From the NCBI GenBank assembly GCA_016765685.1, contig JAESPR010000056.1:1-39732 (forward strand): a stretch of 39,732 bases of DNA. The letters run 5' to 3'. The notes below the pieces were generated by a model. That model saw only the letters and a list, made by a program, of their open reading frames with translations. It did not search any database and was not told the DNA's origin. The stretch comes from Colwellia sp. Its GTDB lineage: Bacteria; Pseudomonadota; Gammaproteobacteria; Enterobacterales; Alteromonadaceae. Of the stretch, positions 16,729-26,142 are shown piece by piece. Position 1 is the stretch's first letter; each line of letters opens with the position of its first letter. A program made the position numbers and the translations under genes.

Positions 16729-17481
16729 CTACTTAGTGAAAAAACGTGAATACTCAGCTGTTTTTTCAATTTTATCAGCGGCCTGTTGTAATTGTTTGAC
16801 TATGACTGAGTCGGTGTTTTTGTTGATGGCAATATAACTATACCGCTGTTTGTTAAATATAAATTTATTGTGCTGAACTTCAACCCCTTCAATGTTGTAG
16901 GTAGTAAAATAATGCTGAATGCTAAGAGGATCAGCATAAATCAAATCAACTCGACCATGAATAAAGAGATTCATCATCTGTTCGTCACTAGACACAGTGT
17001 AGAGGTTATGTTTTTCTGAGAAACCATTTTCGAGTAAATCTTTGTGGGCAATAGAGTTAAACACAACGGCAATTGATTTTTTTTTCGCTTGTTCAATCGT
17101 TTTAACATAGTTCTCTGGTTTACTTGCTAAAGCAATAAACTCTAGAGTTAGCTGACTAACCTTAATAAGCCAGTAAAAATTAGCTTCTCGTTCAGGAGTT
17201 CTTACTATGCTTAGAATTAAGGTGTTAGGGGTGTTTTTAGCCTGTGTAAAAGCACGTGCCCAAGGCATAAAACTAACATCCGCATGCAGCTGTGCTTCTT
17301 TTAACAAGGCATTGAGAATTTCAACAGTAGGACCTTTGTTTTCACCATTTTCTAGATATTGAAGTAAATGATGCTCATAAGCAACCACCAATAAATCAGC
17401 CTCGACACCCTCTTTGGCAAAAGAGTGTAGGATCAGGCTAATACACAAAATAAAAACGGTTATACTAATTTTTAAGAGCAT
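16729..17481 (-). CDS. Periplasmic solute-binding protein, amino-acid ABC transporter type
   Basis: The 250 residues begin with a clear signal peptide (hydrophobic to about residue 20, then SFAKEG) and continue with a fold like SBP_bac_3. Supporting segments are GPTVEILNALLKEA, the MPWARAFTQAKN hinge region and GRVDLIYADPLSIQHYF near the end. Many Alteromonadales carry such stand-alone binding proteins without permease genes, and no permease or ATPase is next to it here. It sits between glmU and the DeoR-type gene on the same strand, 43 bp after glmU. The ligand cannot be told from sequence, and a role in amino-sugar metabolism is not supported beyond position. Confidence 0.7.
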   Translation of the reverse strand: MLLKISITVFILCISLILHSFAKEGVEADLLVVAYEHHLLQYLENGENKGPTVEILNALLKEAQLHADVSFMPWARAFTQAKNTPNTLILSIVRTPEREANFYWLIKVSQLTLEFIALASKPENYVKTIEQAKKKSIAVVFNSIAHKDLLENGFSEKHNLYTVSSDEQMMNLFIHGRVDLIYADPLSIQHYFTTYNIEGVEVQHNKFIFNKQRYSYIAINKNTDSVIVKQLQQAADKIEKTAEYSRFFTK

Positions 17482-17524
17482 AAAATTGAGTATAACTATT
17501 TTAGCCGAATATGCGAATTGTCCG

Positions 17525-18907
17525 CTATTTTTTTACCGGGCGTTGCCAGTTTTTAATATTGCGTTGCTTGTTACGGGCCACCGCTAAATCGTCTTTTTCA
17601 ACGTCTTTAGCAATAACCGACCCTGCACCTACGGTGGCGGTTTCACCAATAGTTACTGGCGCAACTAAAGAACTATTAGAGCCGATAAATGCATGGTCGT
17701 TAATAATGGTTTGTGATTTATTCACGCCGTCATAATTACAAGTAATAGTACCCGCGCCTATATTAACGTTTTTACCTATGAGTGTATCGCCAAGATAGGT
17801 TAAGTGCCCTGCTTTGCTGCCTTCACCGAGCGTAGTTTTTTTCATTTCAACAAAGTTACCCACATGAGAGTTTTTATGCATGGTTGTACCCGGACGGATA
17901 CGTGCAAAAGGGCCTACAGAGCAATTTTCACCAATGATGGCATCCTCAATAATACTATTGGGTTTTATTTCAACATGCTCGCCAATGGAACAATTTTTAA
18001 GAACACAGTTTGCGCCTATTTTTACACCATTAGCTAAGGTCACTTTTCCTTCAAAAATACAGTTGATATCAATGCTGACTTCACTGCCTGTTGTTAAAGA
18101 ACCACGGATATCAATACGCGCGGGATCACGTAAGCTGGCACCAGCCAGCATCAATTCATGCGCTAAGCGCGCTTGATATGCCCGCTCTAATGAGGCAAGT
18201 TGCACCCGATTATTTGCCCCTTCAACTTCAATTTCTGTTTCTGGATGAGCGGTGGCAATTGTTTTACCTTCATGGTGAGCGGCAGCAATAATATCAGTAA
18301 GGTAATACTCACCTTGGGCATTCTCATTCGAAAGGCCCGCTAGCCAACGCTTTAAGTCTCCGCCGTTGGCAAGTAAAATACCGGTATTGGCTTCATTAAT
18401 TAATAGCTGCTCAGGGTTGGCATCTTTTTGTTCAACTATGCCAATCACTTGTTCACCTTGGCGAACAATGCGGCCATAACCGGTGGGGTTGGTTAGATAA
18501 ACCGTTAATAGCGCCATGCCATTGTCAGGTTTAGCTTGCAGTAAATTTTCTAATGTTGATATTTTTGTTAGCGGTACATCACCATAAAGTACCAATACAT
18601 CTTCGTCGTCTTTTAAGAAAGGCGAGGCTTGATCAACCGCATGGCCCGTGCCTAACTGCTCAGTTTGCTCAACAAAGATTAAATCTCCACCTGAGTTTTC
18701 ATCGGTTTTTTTATCGGTTAAAGTTGCTTTAAGCACATCACCGCCAAAACCATAAACAACATAAATGTTTTTTGCCCCTAGGTGACGAGCGCTATCGATG
18801 ACATGAGCAACCATGGGTTTATCCGCCACCACATGTAGTACTTTAGGTAAAGAAGATCGCATGCGAGTACCTTTACCCGCAGCAAGAATAACAACAGAAA
18901 GAGACAT
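17525..18907 (-). CDS. glmU: Bifunctional UDP-GlcNAc pyrophosphorylase / GlcN-1-P acetyltransferase GlmU
   Basis: It acetylates glucosamine-1-phosphate and then joins it to UTP, giving UDP-GlcNAc for cell-wall and lipopolysaccharide synthesis. The N-terminal nucleotidyltransferase domain starts with [18 protein letters not shown] and includes [11 protein letters not shown] and YGDVPLT. From about residue 250 onward the left-handed beta-helix of hexapeptide repeats follows, with [18 protein letters not shown] and the acetyltransferase region [13 protein letters not shown]. At 460 residues it is the usual length. It opens the minus-strand set that ends with glmS, so both dedicated steps are encoded together. 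Confidence 0.96.
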   Translation of the reverse strand: MSLSVVILAAGKGTRMRSSLPKVLHVVADKPMVAHVIDSARHLGAKNIYVVYGFGGDVLKATLTDKKTDENSGGDLIFVEQTEQLGTGHAVDQASPFLKDDEDVLVLYGDVPLTKISTLENLLQAKPDNGMALLTVYLTNPTGYGRIVRQGEQVIGIVEQKDANPEQLLINEANTGILLANGGDLKRWLAGLSNENAQGEYYLTDIIAAAHHEGKTIATAHPETEIEVEGANNRVQLASLERAYQARLAHELMLAGASLRDPARIDIRGSLTTGSEVSIDINCIFEGKVTLANGVKIGANCVLKNCSIGEHVEIKPNSIIEDAIIGENCSVGPFARIRPGTTMHKNSHVGNFVEMKKTTLGEGSKAGHLTYLGDTLIGKNVNIGAGTITCNYDGVNKSQTIINDHAFIGSNSSLVAPVTIGETATVGAGSVIAKDVEKDDLAVARNKQRNIKNWQRPVKK

Positions 18908-18981
18908 ACATCATCCATTTAATTAGACATTTTTTATTGTGGCTATTGTAACCAAGTTAACCTTTACTTTGCTACAAGTCA

Positions 18982-19000
18982 TTGCACACTCTAAGTGCAA
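18982..19000 (+). promoter_or_regulatory. NtrC-type enhancer site upstream of nirB
   Basis: ttgcac-actctaa-gtgcaa is a perfect palindrome. It fits the NtrC consensus TGCAC-N7-GTGCA exactly in both arms and spacing. Its centre is about 140 bp upstream of the start site expected from the sigma-54 promoter, a normal enhancer distance. Confidence 0.75.
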
Positions 19001-19103
19001 AAATAACGACTCTCGCCCTGTCATTATGCAAATGAGTTAAGTGAGAAAAACAATTATTAAAAATAATCTTTATTATTCATTACTTTAATCATTAAATTTC
19101 ATT

Positions 19104-19118
19104 TGGTACATAACTTGC
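19104..19118 (+). promoter_or_regulatory. Sigma-54 promoter of nirBD
   Basis: tggtacataacttgc fits the sigma-54 pattern TGGCACG-N4-TTGC, with the invariant GG (19105-19106) and GC (19117-19118) at the correct distance. The start site is expected near 19130, about 30 bp before the nirB ATG. Confidence 0.75.
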
Positions 19119-19159
19119 GATAAAGCAATTAATGTAACGCAAGGTAATGAGTAGTTAAT

Positions 19160-21706
19160 ATGAGCGCGAAAATTAAATTAGTAGTAATAGGTAATGGTCC
19201 TGTCGGTCATAACTTTTTGGAGTATTTGGTTGAAAGCGGTAATAGCTGCCAATATCAAGTCACCGTTTTTGGAGAAGAACCTTTACCTGCCTACGACCGT
19301 GTGCATTTAACCGCTTGGTTTAAAAACCAAGATGTCGCCGATATCAATATGGTCAGTGAAGATTTTTATCCTAAAAATAATTTTATTCTGCATACAGGTG
19401 ACAAAGTAATCAACATTGATCGTACCAAAAAGCTAGTGACGTCCGCGTCAGGTATGAAAGTTCACTACGATAAAATTATTCTCGCCACTGGCTCTTTCCC
19501 GTTTGTTCCGCCAGTGCATGGGCATCAACGCGACAATATTTTTGTTTATCGTACTATTGAAGATTTAGAAAAGATCACCGCAGCGGCAAAAACAGCCAAA
19601 ATTGGTACCGTTATCGGTGGTGGTTTACTGGGGCTAGAAGCCGCCAAAGCATTGATGGATTTAGGCTTAAAAACCCATGTAGTTGAATTTGCACCACGAT
19701 TAATGGCGGTACAAGTGGATGACGGTGGCGGTGCGATGCTACGCAAGAAAATTCAAGACTTAGGCGTTAGCGTTCATACCCAAAAGAACACCCAAAATAT
19801 TAGCGATGGCGATACTGCCGTTCATAAAATGAGCTTTGCTGATGGCGAAATATTAGAAACCGATATTATTGTATTTTCTGCTGGCATTCGTCCTCGTGAT
19901 GAATTAGCTCGCCAAGCCGAATTAAGTATGGGCGAACGTGGTGGTGTGATTATTAATAATAACTGTTTAACCTCTAACCAAGACATTTACGCTATAGGTG
20001 AAGTAGCACTGTGGAATAACAAAATTTTTGGCTTAATTGCGCCTGGAAATGCCATGGCACATGCCGCCGTTGATCACTTAACCGGCACTGGCACCAGCGA
20101 ATTCACCGGTGCAGACATGAGTACTAAGTTAAAACTGATGGGTGTTGATGTCGCTTCTATTGGTGATGCTCATGGCAATACCCCAAATTCTCGCAGTTAT
20201 ACTTATGTTAACGATCGCGAAGAAGTATATAAAAAAATAGTGGTCAGTGAAGACGACAAATACTTGCTTGGCGCGGTATTAATCGGTGACGCCGCTGAAT
20301 ACGGTTCTTTATTACAATTTATGCTCAATAAAATGGAATTACCCAGTGAGCCTGAAGGTTTAATTTTACCCCGTGTTGACGGCAGCTCTAGTGGCATCGG
20401 TATTGATGCCCTACCTGATTCAGCCGTTTTGTGTTCTTGCATGAATGTCAGCAAAGCGGATGTAGTTGAAACGGTACAAGCGGGTGCTTGTGATATGGCC
20501 GCAATAAAGTCATGTACCAAAGCGGCGACAGGCTGTGGTGGTTGTACTGCGTTAGTGACCCAAGTATTAAATAACGAACTAGAAAAACAAGGCGTTGAGG
20601 TTAATACCGACCTCTGTCAGCATTTTTCTTATACCCGCCAAGATTTATATAACCTTGTGCGTATTGAAAAAATCAAAAGCTTTGATGAACTACTGGAAAA
20701 ACATGGCTCTCAATCAGGTACTGGCTTGGGCTGTGATATTTGTAAACCCACCGCCGCGTCAATACTTGCTTCTTGTTGGAATGACCATGTGCTTGACGAA
20801 AAACTTCATAGCCTACAAGACACTAACGATTATTACCTAGGTAACATGCAAAAAGACGGTACCTACTCAATTGTGCCGCGCATTCCCGGTGGGGAAATTA
20901 CGCCAGATGGTCTTATTGTATTGGGCGAAGTCGCTAAAAAATACAACCTGTATACCAAAATTACCGGTGGTCAACGAGTAGATTTATTCGGTGCTCGATC
21001 AGAACAACTGCCCGCAATTTGGCGTATTTTAGTCGACGCGGGTTTTGAAACCGGACACGCTTATGGTAAATCGTTACGCACGGTAAAGTCTTGTGTTGGT
21101 TCTACTTGGTGTCGATATGGCGTACAAGATTCGATGGGCATGTCGATACTATTAGAAAATCGTTATAAAGGTTTACGCTCTCCGCACAAATTAAAAATGG
21201 CGGTATCCGGCTGTACTCGTGAATGTGCTGAAGCACAAAGTAAAGACGTCGGTATTATTGCCACTGAGAACGGCTGGAATATGTATGTTGGTGGCAATGG
21301 TGGCATGAAACCTCGCCATGGCGATTTATTTGCTGTTGATTTAAGTGATGTGGAATTAATCCAATATATCGACCGATTTTTTATGTTTTATATACGTACC
21401 GCTGATCGCTTACAACGTACTTCGGTATGGATGGACAACATGGAAGGCGGTTTAGAATATTTAAAAACTGTGATCATTGATGACAAACTGGGTTTAGTTA
21501 ATGAGTTAGAGCAAGAAATGTCTGCGGTGGTTGGTACTTATCAATGTGAATGGAAAACTACCATTGAGGATCCAATAAAAATGAAACGATTTGAGCACTT
21601 TGTTAATAGCAAACGACATGATGATAACGTTATTTTTACCACCGAACGGCAACAAATACGCCCCGTATTAACGGCTGAAAAAAATACTGAAACCATTACT
21701 CAGTAA
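19160..21706 (+). CDS. nirB: NADH-dependent nitrite reductase, large subunit NirB
   Basis: A cytoplasmic siroheme enzyme that reduces nitrite to ammonium with NADH. The 848 residues show, in order: an FAD/NAD(P)-binding pyridine nucleotide-disulfide domain (GNGPVGHNFLEYL at the start, GGGLLGLEAAKALMDLG near 155, a DIYAIGEVA FAD motif); a BFD-like [2Fe-2S] segment (CSCMNVSKADVVE and CGGC); and the ferredoxin-like and 4Fe-4S/siroheme domains with CVGSTWC and CTREC (about residues 644-690) supplying the four cluster cysteines. The sigma-54 promoter and NtrC site point to an assimilatory role under nitrogen limitation rather than anaerobic respiration. nirD follows directly. Confidence 0.96.
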   Translation: MSAKIKLVVIGNGPVGHNFLEYLVESGNSCQYQVTVFGEEPLPAYDRVHLTAWFKNQDVADINMVSEDFYPKNNFILHTGDKVINIDRTKKLVTSASGMKVHYDKIILATGSFPFVPPVHGHQRDNIFVYRTIEDLEKITAAAKTAKIGTVIGGGLLGLEAAKALMDLGLKTHVVEFAPRLMAVQVDDGGGAMLRKKIQDLGVSVHTQKNTQNISDGDTAVHKMSFADGEILETDIIVFSAGIRPRDELARQAELSMGERGGVIINNNCLTSNQDIYAIGEVALWNNKIFGLIAPGNAMAHAAVDHLTGTGTSEFTGADMSTKLKLMGVDVASIGDAHGNTPNSRSYTYVNDREEVYKKIVVSEDDKYLLGAVLIGDAAEYGSLLQFMLNKMELPSEPEGLILPRVDGSSSGIGIDALPDSAVLCSCMNVSKADVVETVQAGACDMAAIKSCTKAATGCGGCTALVTQVLNNELEKQGVEVNTDLCQHFSYTRQDLYNLVRIEKIKSFDELLEKHGSQSGTGLGCDICKPTAASILASCWNDHVLDEKLHSLQDTNDYYLGNMQKDGTYSIVPRIPGGEITPDGLIVLGEVAKKYNLYTKITGGQRVDLFGARSEQLPAIWRILVDAGFETGHAYGKSLRTVKSCVGSTWCRYGVQDSMGMSILLENRYKGLRSPHKLKMAVSGCTRECAEAQSKDVGIIATENGWNMYVGGNGGMKPRHGDLFAVDLSDVELIQYIDRFFMFYIRTADRLQRTSVWMDNMEGGLEYLKTVIIDDKLGLVNELEQEMSAVVGTYQCEWKTTIEDPIKMKRFEHFVNSKRHDDNVIFTTERQQIRPVLTAEKNTETITQ

Positions 21707-21735
21707 ATAAGTTAATAAATAAGTTAATAAATAAA
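21704..21735 (+). repeat. 12-bp tandem repeat in the nirB-nirD gap
   Basis: taaataagttaa is repeated twice, followed by a partial third copy, starting at the nirB stop codon itself. It introduces additional in-frame stops and lengthens the spacer. It may be a simple slippage product. Confidence 0.75.
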
Positions 21736-21747
21736 GGCTCTAAAATA

Positions 21748-22119
21748 ATGACAACTAATATGACTAACAAACAATGGGTCGCCATTTGCAACATTGACGA
21801 TATTCTACCCAATATGGGGCGCTGTGCCCTTTTTAATAATAAGCAAGTCGCTATTTTCAGAGTTTTAGACTCCGCAGGCGGTGAAAGCTTTTATGCCATT
21901 GATAACTACTGCCCGTTTAGTCATGCCAATACTTTGTCACGTGGTATTACCGGAAATATTGATGGCAAAACCGTGATTTCCTCTCCGCTTTATAAGCAGC
22001 ATTTTGACTTATTAACCGGCATATGTCTTGAAGATAAAAATGTTAAAGTAAATACCTACCCAGTGCGTCTTGATGGCCATGCCGTATTAATGAGTGAAGC
22101 GACTATTAACGTTAGTTAA
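21748..22119 (+). CDS. nirD: Nitrite reductase small subunit NirD
   Basis: The small partner of NirB, with a Rieske-like fold. At 123 residues it is a little longer than E. coli NirD (108). It has the family features CNIDDILPNMGRCAL, DNYCPFSHANTLSRG and SSPLYKQHFDLLTG. The Cys-His pairs needed to hold a Rieske cluster are not present in the expected C-x-H form, as is usual for NirD, so it should carry no iron-sulfur centre. Its end overlaps the convergent downstream gene by four bases. Confidence 0.93.
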   Translation: MTTNMTNKQWVAICNIDDILPNMGRCALFNNKQVAIFRVLDSAGGESFYAIDNYCPFSHANTLSRGITGNIDGKTVISSPLYKQHFDLLTGICLEDKNVKVNTYPVRLDGHAVLMSEATINVS

Positions 22120-22424
22120 TTCTTCTTGGGTAGATATTTAGGGTGCAAAAACAAATAGTCACACCAAGTACTGAAGCTGTTGTAATTAAAACCGGGCCCA
22201 GTGGCTCTATACCACTGGGATGGTTGTAAAGCCTGTAAACGAAAAAACATTTTGTGACCATCAATAGCAACATAACAAATTAACGCCTCATTAGTTTGAT
22301 TGGTCACTTGTATTTCAGCTATATTTTTAACACTACGCTGATACTGCACTAATATTTTAGGTATAGCAGCAACCGATGTTGAAAAGACGAGTAGGATGAA
22401 ATAGATAAAAATTTTTACCTGCAT
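22116..22424 (-). CDS. Small secreted protein, function unknown
   Basis: About 102 residues from the third in-frame Met (MQVKIFIYFILLVFSTSVAA), which gives a clean signal peptide. The longer frame reaches 22454 but would put ten extra residues before the signal. The mature part is about 80 residues with two Cys (ALICYV and STWCDYLF) that could form a disulfide in the periplasm, and many aromatic residues. I do not recognise the family. No strong ribosome-binding site is visible for any of the starts. It is convergent with nirD, overlapping it by four bases. Confidence 0.55.
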   Translation of the reverse strand: MQVKIFIYFILLVFSTSVAAIPKILVQYQRSVKNIAEIQVTNQTNEALICYVAIDGHKMFFRLQALQPSQWYRATGPGFNYNSFSTWCDYLFLHPKYLPKKN

Positions 22425-22634
22425 TTTTAAAGTCACCATTGAGTAAGAATACAAATTTTTTTAAAATTATTTTAAGTTTAGCATTGAAAGCGAAAACAGG
22501 TGTCTCCATAACTTACATACACAGAAAAAGAACCTAGTAATTAATTTCACTCATTCAATTACATTATTATAAAAATATGCCCTTATATTCAAGTTTAGTT
22601 AAGAATAAAGGCACTAGAAAGAAGAGAATAAACC

Positions 22635-23402
22635 ATGGCGAACATCGTTCCAGTAAGACAAGAACAACATAAAAAATTAAAACTTGCTTCAACACGTAAC
22701 ATTTCACATATAAAAGGGCAGCATATCATTCCTGTTTCTGCAGCAGAATATGCCCAGTCTTCTGCAAGTTTTCCTATTGTTCTTGTTAAGAACCCAGATT
22801 CTGAGCGTTTTCGTAGTGTAGCTATGTTGGGTTTAGAAGCCGGTGAAAATTTATTTTTACAAGATGATAAGTGGAGCGGTTTGTCAATGCCGCAAAGCAT
22901 ATCCATGGTGCCATTTTCATTGGGTGTCGACCCAGATAAAGAAAACACCTTAACTACTTGTATCGATCTTGACAGCCCGTTTGTTGGTGAAGAAAAAGAG
23001 TTAACTTTATTTGAAGACGACGGTAAAGATTCTGAAGTGTATGCTAATGTGCAACAAGCACTAGGTCGTTTATTTGATAACGAAAGAATGACAGAAAGCT
23101 TCATCAAAGAATTACAAGAAAATGATCTCCTACAAGAGCTTGAATTAAACGTAACCTTAAGTACCGGAGAGAAAAAGAAACTGGTTGGAATTTTTACGAT
23201 AAACGAAGATAAAATTAAAGCGTTATCAGACGATAAAGTATTAGATTTCCATAAACGTGGTTTATTTGTTCCTATTTACTCAATGTTAGGATCACTCACT
23301 CAAGTTAACCATTTAGTACAATTACGTAACCGAGTATCTGAAACTAAAGTAACGGGTGTGCAAATTGTGCCTCTAGGTGTAGAAACAGCTAAAGAAAGTT
23401 AA
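22635..23402 (+). CDS. SapC-family protein
   Basis: The 255 residues match the SapC family (PF07277) in overall pattern: VPVRQEQHKKLKLASTRNI at the start, a central QSISMVPFSLGVDPDKEN, and an ending SMLGSLTQVNHLVQLRN. The family is named after a protein linked to the Campylobacter S-layer locus; its biochemical function is unknown. There is no signal peptide. A terminator follows at 23427, so it is probably a single-gene unit. The assignment rests on remembered family sequence. Confidence 0.75.
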   Translation: MANIVPVRQEQHKKLKLASTRNISHIKGQHIIPVSAAEYAQSSASFPIVLVKNPDSERFRSVAMLGLEAGENLFLQDDKWSGLSMPQSISMVPFSLGVDPDKENTLTTCIDLDSPFVGEEKELTLFEDDGKDSEVYANVQQALGRLFDNERMTESFIKELQENDLLQELELNVTLSTGEKKKLVGIFTINEDKIKALSDDKVLDFHKRGLFVPIYSMLGSLTQVNHLVQLRNRVSETKVTGVQIVPLGVETAKES

Positions 23403-23426
23403 TTTTTAACCGTCATTCTTAGTGAT

Positions 23427-23454
23427 AAAAAAGGAGCTTTTAGCTCTTTTTTTC
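23427..23454 (+). terminator. Rho-independent terminator after the SapC-family gene
   Basis: aaaaaaggagc, a short ttta loop, then gctctttttttt form a stem with flanking A and T runs, 25 bp after the stop codon. Confidence 0.75.
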
Positions 23455-23545
23455 ATTTTAACGTGAAATAAACACCATTGTTTATTTCGATACCGGTCTT
23501 CTTGTGCTAATTTAATTATTACCGGTATATAATGGTGGAAGAATA

Positions 23546-25372
23546 ATGGCCGAAAAAGATAAGCTTTCCAAGGAAGTAGAAGAGCAAATACAAAGCCTAG
23601 CAAGTGATGTTTATATTCAAATAGAAGAACGACTTACACAACTTATTTGCGCCACTACGTTGAAAGAAACCAGTGAAAAAATCAATATCGAGCTAGACCC
23701 TGCTTACCTTGCTTTGAAAAAAGATTATCAAACTAGCCAACAAAAATTCTCTGAAAAAAGTAATAGCCTCTCAGCAAAAATTAAACAGTTAGAACAAGAT
23801 ACTGCTAGCTTAACCGCGCAATTGACCAACGAACAAAATAAACAAGCAACTAAACTGGCCGAAAGCCAAGCCACATTAATAGCACATGATACCGATTCAG
23901 CACAAAAAAATGCGCAACAAGAGCAAGAAAATAATCAAGTTAAACAACAGTTAGAAGAAGCTCTAGCGCAGCAACAAACCTGTGAGCAAAATTTTCAGGT
24001 TGAACTGACTCAAAGCAATATCAATTTTACCGAAACTATTGAACGTCTAGAACACGAACATAGCCAAATAAAACAGCAATTAGAAGAATCTCTAAGCCAG
24101 CAACAAACCTATGAGCAAAACTTTCAGGTTGAACTGACTCAAAGCAATATCAATTTTACCGAAACTATTGAACGTCTAGAACACGAAAACAGTCAAATGA
24201 AAACGGCTTTAGCGCAAGAAAAAACAAAACTTTCTAGCGAACAACAAAGTTTACAGTCAACGCTTTGTGAGCAAAACACCCAGTTGCAACAACAGCAAGC
24301 ACACTTTAATGATCATAATAAAAAGCAGCAAACGCAACTATCCAATAGTGAGAAAGAGTTACAAGAACAACAACAAGAAGTTCTAACCCTCAATGAAAGT
24401 TTGACAGTTTTTGCTGAGCAAGAGCAAATATTAATTGAGCGTTTAGATGTTATTGAAAAGCAGAGGAAAAACAGTGAAGATAAGTTACAAAAAGCACAAG
24501 AAATCTGGCAAAAAACTGAAGAGTTACAAACTTCAACCTTAATTGAACAGAAAAAACAAATCACTGAACTAAATAAACAACTGCAAGCATCAAATATTGA
24601 TTTAGCACGTAATCAAAAACAATATCAAAGCCAGGTAGCAAGTTCAGAGCAAGTATCCGCACAAATAATAACAGAGCTTAATGAACAATTACTACAAGCA
24701 CAAAATGAATTAATTGAACAGCAAGATAATGTAGTGATTCTAGAAGATAAAACAAAACAACAACTAAAGACTATTCAAGCGGATAAACAAGAAATAAAGC
24801 AGTTAAAAGAGCAACTATTATCAGCGCAAAATGACATCATTGAGCAAACAAAAACACTGACAGAGCAGCAACAACAATTAGTGTTTTTAGAAGATAAAAT
24901 AAAGCAACAAGTAAAAACCGCTCAAGATAATAAGCAAGCAATAAAACAGTTAAATGATCAACAAAACAAGTTAGAAGAAAAACGACAAGCAGAGCAAACG
25001 GCATCACAACAGAAAATTATAACGCTAGAGAAAAACAGCCAGCAATTAGCAGGTAATTTAATTACCGAGCAAGCTGATATTAAGTTGTATCAAGAAGAAG
25101 TTGAATCGCTAAAATCACAAGTGAAATTAGCACATGAAGGGCAAGAGAATGTGCTAAAACGTTTTAATGCCAGTAGAGAAAAACAAGAAAAAGACAATGA
25201 TCAAGTCAGAGATACTATTAAATATTTGCGCGATGAAAATAGCGAGATGATCACGCAACTTTTTGAGCAAAAAGAAAACTTTATGGAACAAATTCATGAC
25301 TTGGAAAACAAATTAACAGAATACCGCTTAAAATTTGAATATGCACAAAAACAGCTAATTCAAAACAGCTAA
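23546..25372 (+). CDS. Gln-rich long coiled-coil protein, function unknown
   Basis: The 608-residue product is almost entirely a predicted coiled coil, extremely rich in Gln, Glu and Lys, from about residue 70 to the end. It has no signal peptide or membrane helix, so it should be cytoplasmic. The first about 65 residues (KLSKEVEEQIQSLASDVYIQ) form a separate short helical head. A 43-residue unit is duplicated at residues 132-217, and looser repeats recur later (LLQAQNELIEQQDN and LLSAQNDIIEQTKT). No enzyme domain is seen. Coiled coils of this sort may act as scaffolds or in chromosome or cell-pole organisation, but nothing here proves it. Confidence 0.75.
   Translation: MAEKDKLSKEVEEQIQSLASDVYIQIEERLTQLICATTLKETSEKINIELDPAYLALKKDYQTSQQKFSEKSNSLSAKIKQLEQDTASLTAQLTNEQNKQATKLAESQATLIAHDTDSAQKNAQQEQENNQVKQQLEEALAQQQTCEQNFQVELTQSNINFTETIERLEHEHSQIKQQLEESLSQQQTYEQNFQVELTQSNINFTETIERLEHENSQMKTALAQEKTKLSSEQQSLQSTLCEQNTQLQQQQAHFNDHNKKQQTQLSNSEKELQEQQQEVLTLNESLTVFAEQEQILIERLDVIEKQRKNSEDKLQKAQEIWQKTEELQTSTLIEQKKQITELNKQLQASNIDLARNQKQYQSQVASSEQVSAQIITELNEQLLQAQNELIEQQDNVVILEDKTKQQLKTIQADKQEIKQLKEQLLSAQNDIIEQTKTLTEQQQQLVFLEDKIKQQVKTAQDNKQAIKQLNDQQNKLEEKRQAEQTASQQKIITLEKNSQQLAGNLITEQADIKLYQEEVESLKSQVKLAHEGQENVLKRFNASREKQEKDNDQVRDTIKYLRDENSEMITQLFEQKENFMEQIHDLENKLTEYRLKFEYAQKQLIQNS
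23939..24196 (+). repeat. 129-bp in-frame tandem duplication inside the coiled-coil gene
   Basis: Copies at 23939-24067 and 24068-24196 encode 43 residues each. They differ at few positions (for example CEQ/YEQ, EALA/ESLS, EHS/ENS), with the second half nearly identical in DNA. A length of 43 residues is close to six heptads plus one residue, so the coiled-coil register shifts slightly. Confidence 0.9.
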
Positions 25373-25449
25373 ATGAACCGTGAAATTTAGTCCGCTGAAA
25401 AACCAGCTAGCCTTTGGATCTTGAAGTGGTTTAGGTATAATAAGTTATT

Positions 25450-26067
25450 ATGTTTTTATCAACGAGATCAAACTTGACTATACTCCTTCCTTTTGCAACG
25501 TTAAGTCATTGGCAACAAATCACTTTTGCTGGTGCTTTAATCGAGCGCATGTTACCTAATTATCAAATATTTAGCGAAAACAGTCAATTTGGTGATTATG
25601 GATTATTACGCAATCAGCTTGATCTAATTTGGCAGTGGTTAGATAAAAACAGCCAAATCAAAATTAATATCAACGCGCAATTAAATAAATTGGAAGAACA
25701 AACCCCTGATCCTGAAAAGTTTGACTCTTTTGGTGTTTTCCCTGCTCTTGATGTGTGCATGGCAATGATGTCTATATGGCAATTAATTCAGTCAAAAGGA
25801 AAAGACGATAATCATAATGATATTCACAGTATTAGCCGCTTGTCTGATAACAGTGTTCGTTATTATGTTGAAATTTTACTACTTGATGAAGGTGAAGTGC
25901 CACCTGCCAGCATAAATGAACATCCCTTAACGGTATGGGAACAAGAAACACAAAAGGAATTGTTTGATTTTTTAACGTTTACTGCTGAAAATAAACGTTC
26001 ATGTCTGTTAGCCAAAGAGATGGTATTGGCAGAAGGGCTTTCTAATCTTGGTATTGAAATAAAATAG
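25450..26067 (+). CDS. yjaG: YjaG / DUF416 family protein
   Basis: About 205 residues with the pattern of E. coli YjaG: SHWQQITFAGALIERMLPNY, FGDYGLLRNQLDLIWQWL, FDSFGVFPALDVCMAMMS and the ending LAEGLSNLGIEIK. The function of the family is unknown; it is a small cytoplasmic, helical protein. A slightly later start (TILLPFATLSHW region) would also fit the family, so the first about ten residues are uncertain. It lies 77 bp after the coiled-coil gene on the same strand. Confidence 0.85.
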   Translation: MFLSTRSNLTILLPFATLSHWQQITFAGALIERMLPNYQIFSENSQFGDYGLLRNQLDLIWQWLDKNSQIKININAQLNKLEEQTPDPEKFDSFGVFPALDVCMAMMSIWQLIQSKGKDDNHNDIHSISRLSDNSVRYYVEILLLDEGEVPPASINEHPLTVWEQETQKELFDFLTFTAENKRSCLLAKEMVLAEGLSNLGIEIK

Positions 26068-26142
26068 CTTTCGTTAACAGTAGCTTTTTCCTTAACTTTC
26101 ATGCATATTTTTCGTGTAATCGACTTTAAAATAGGATCATGT

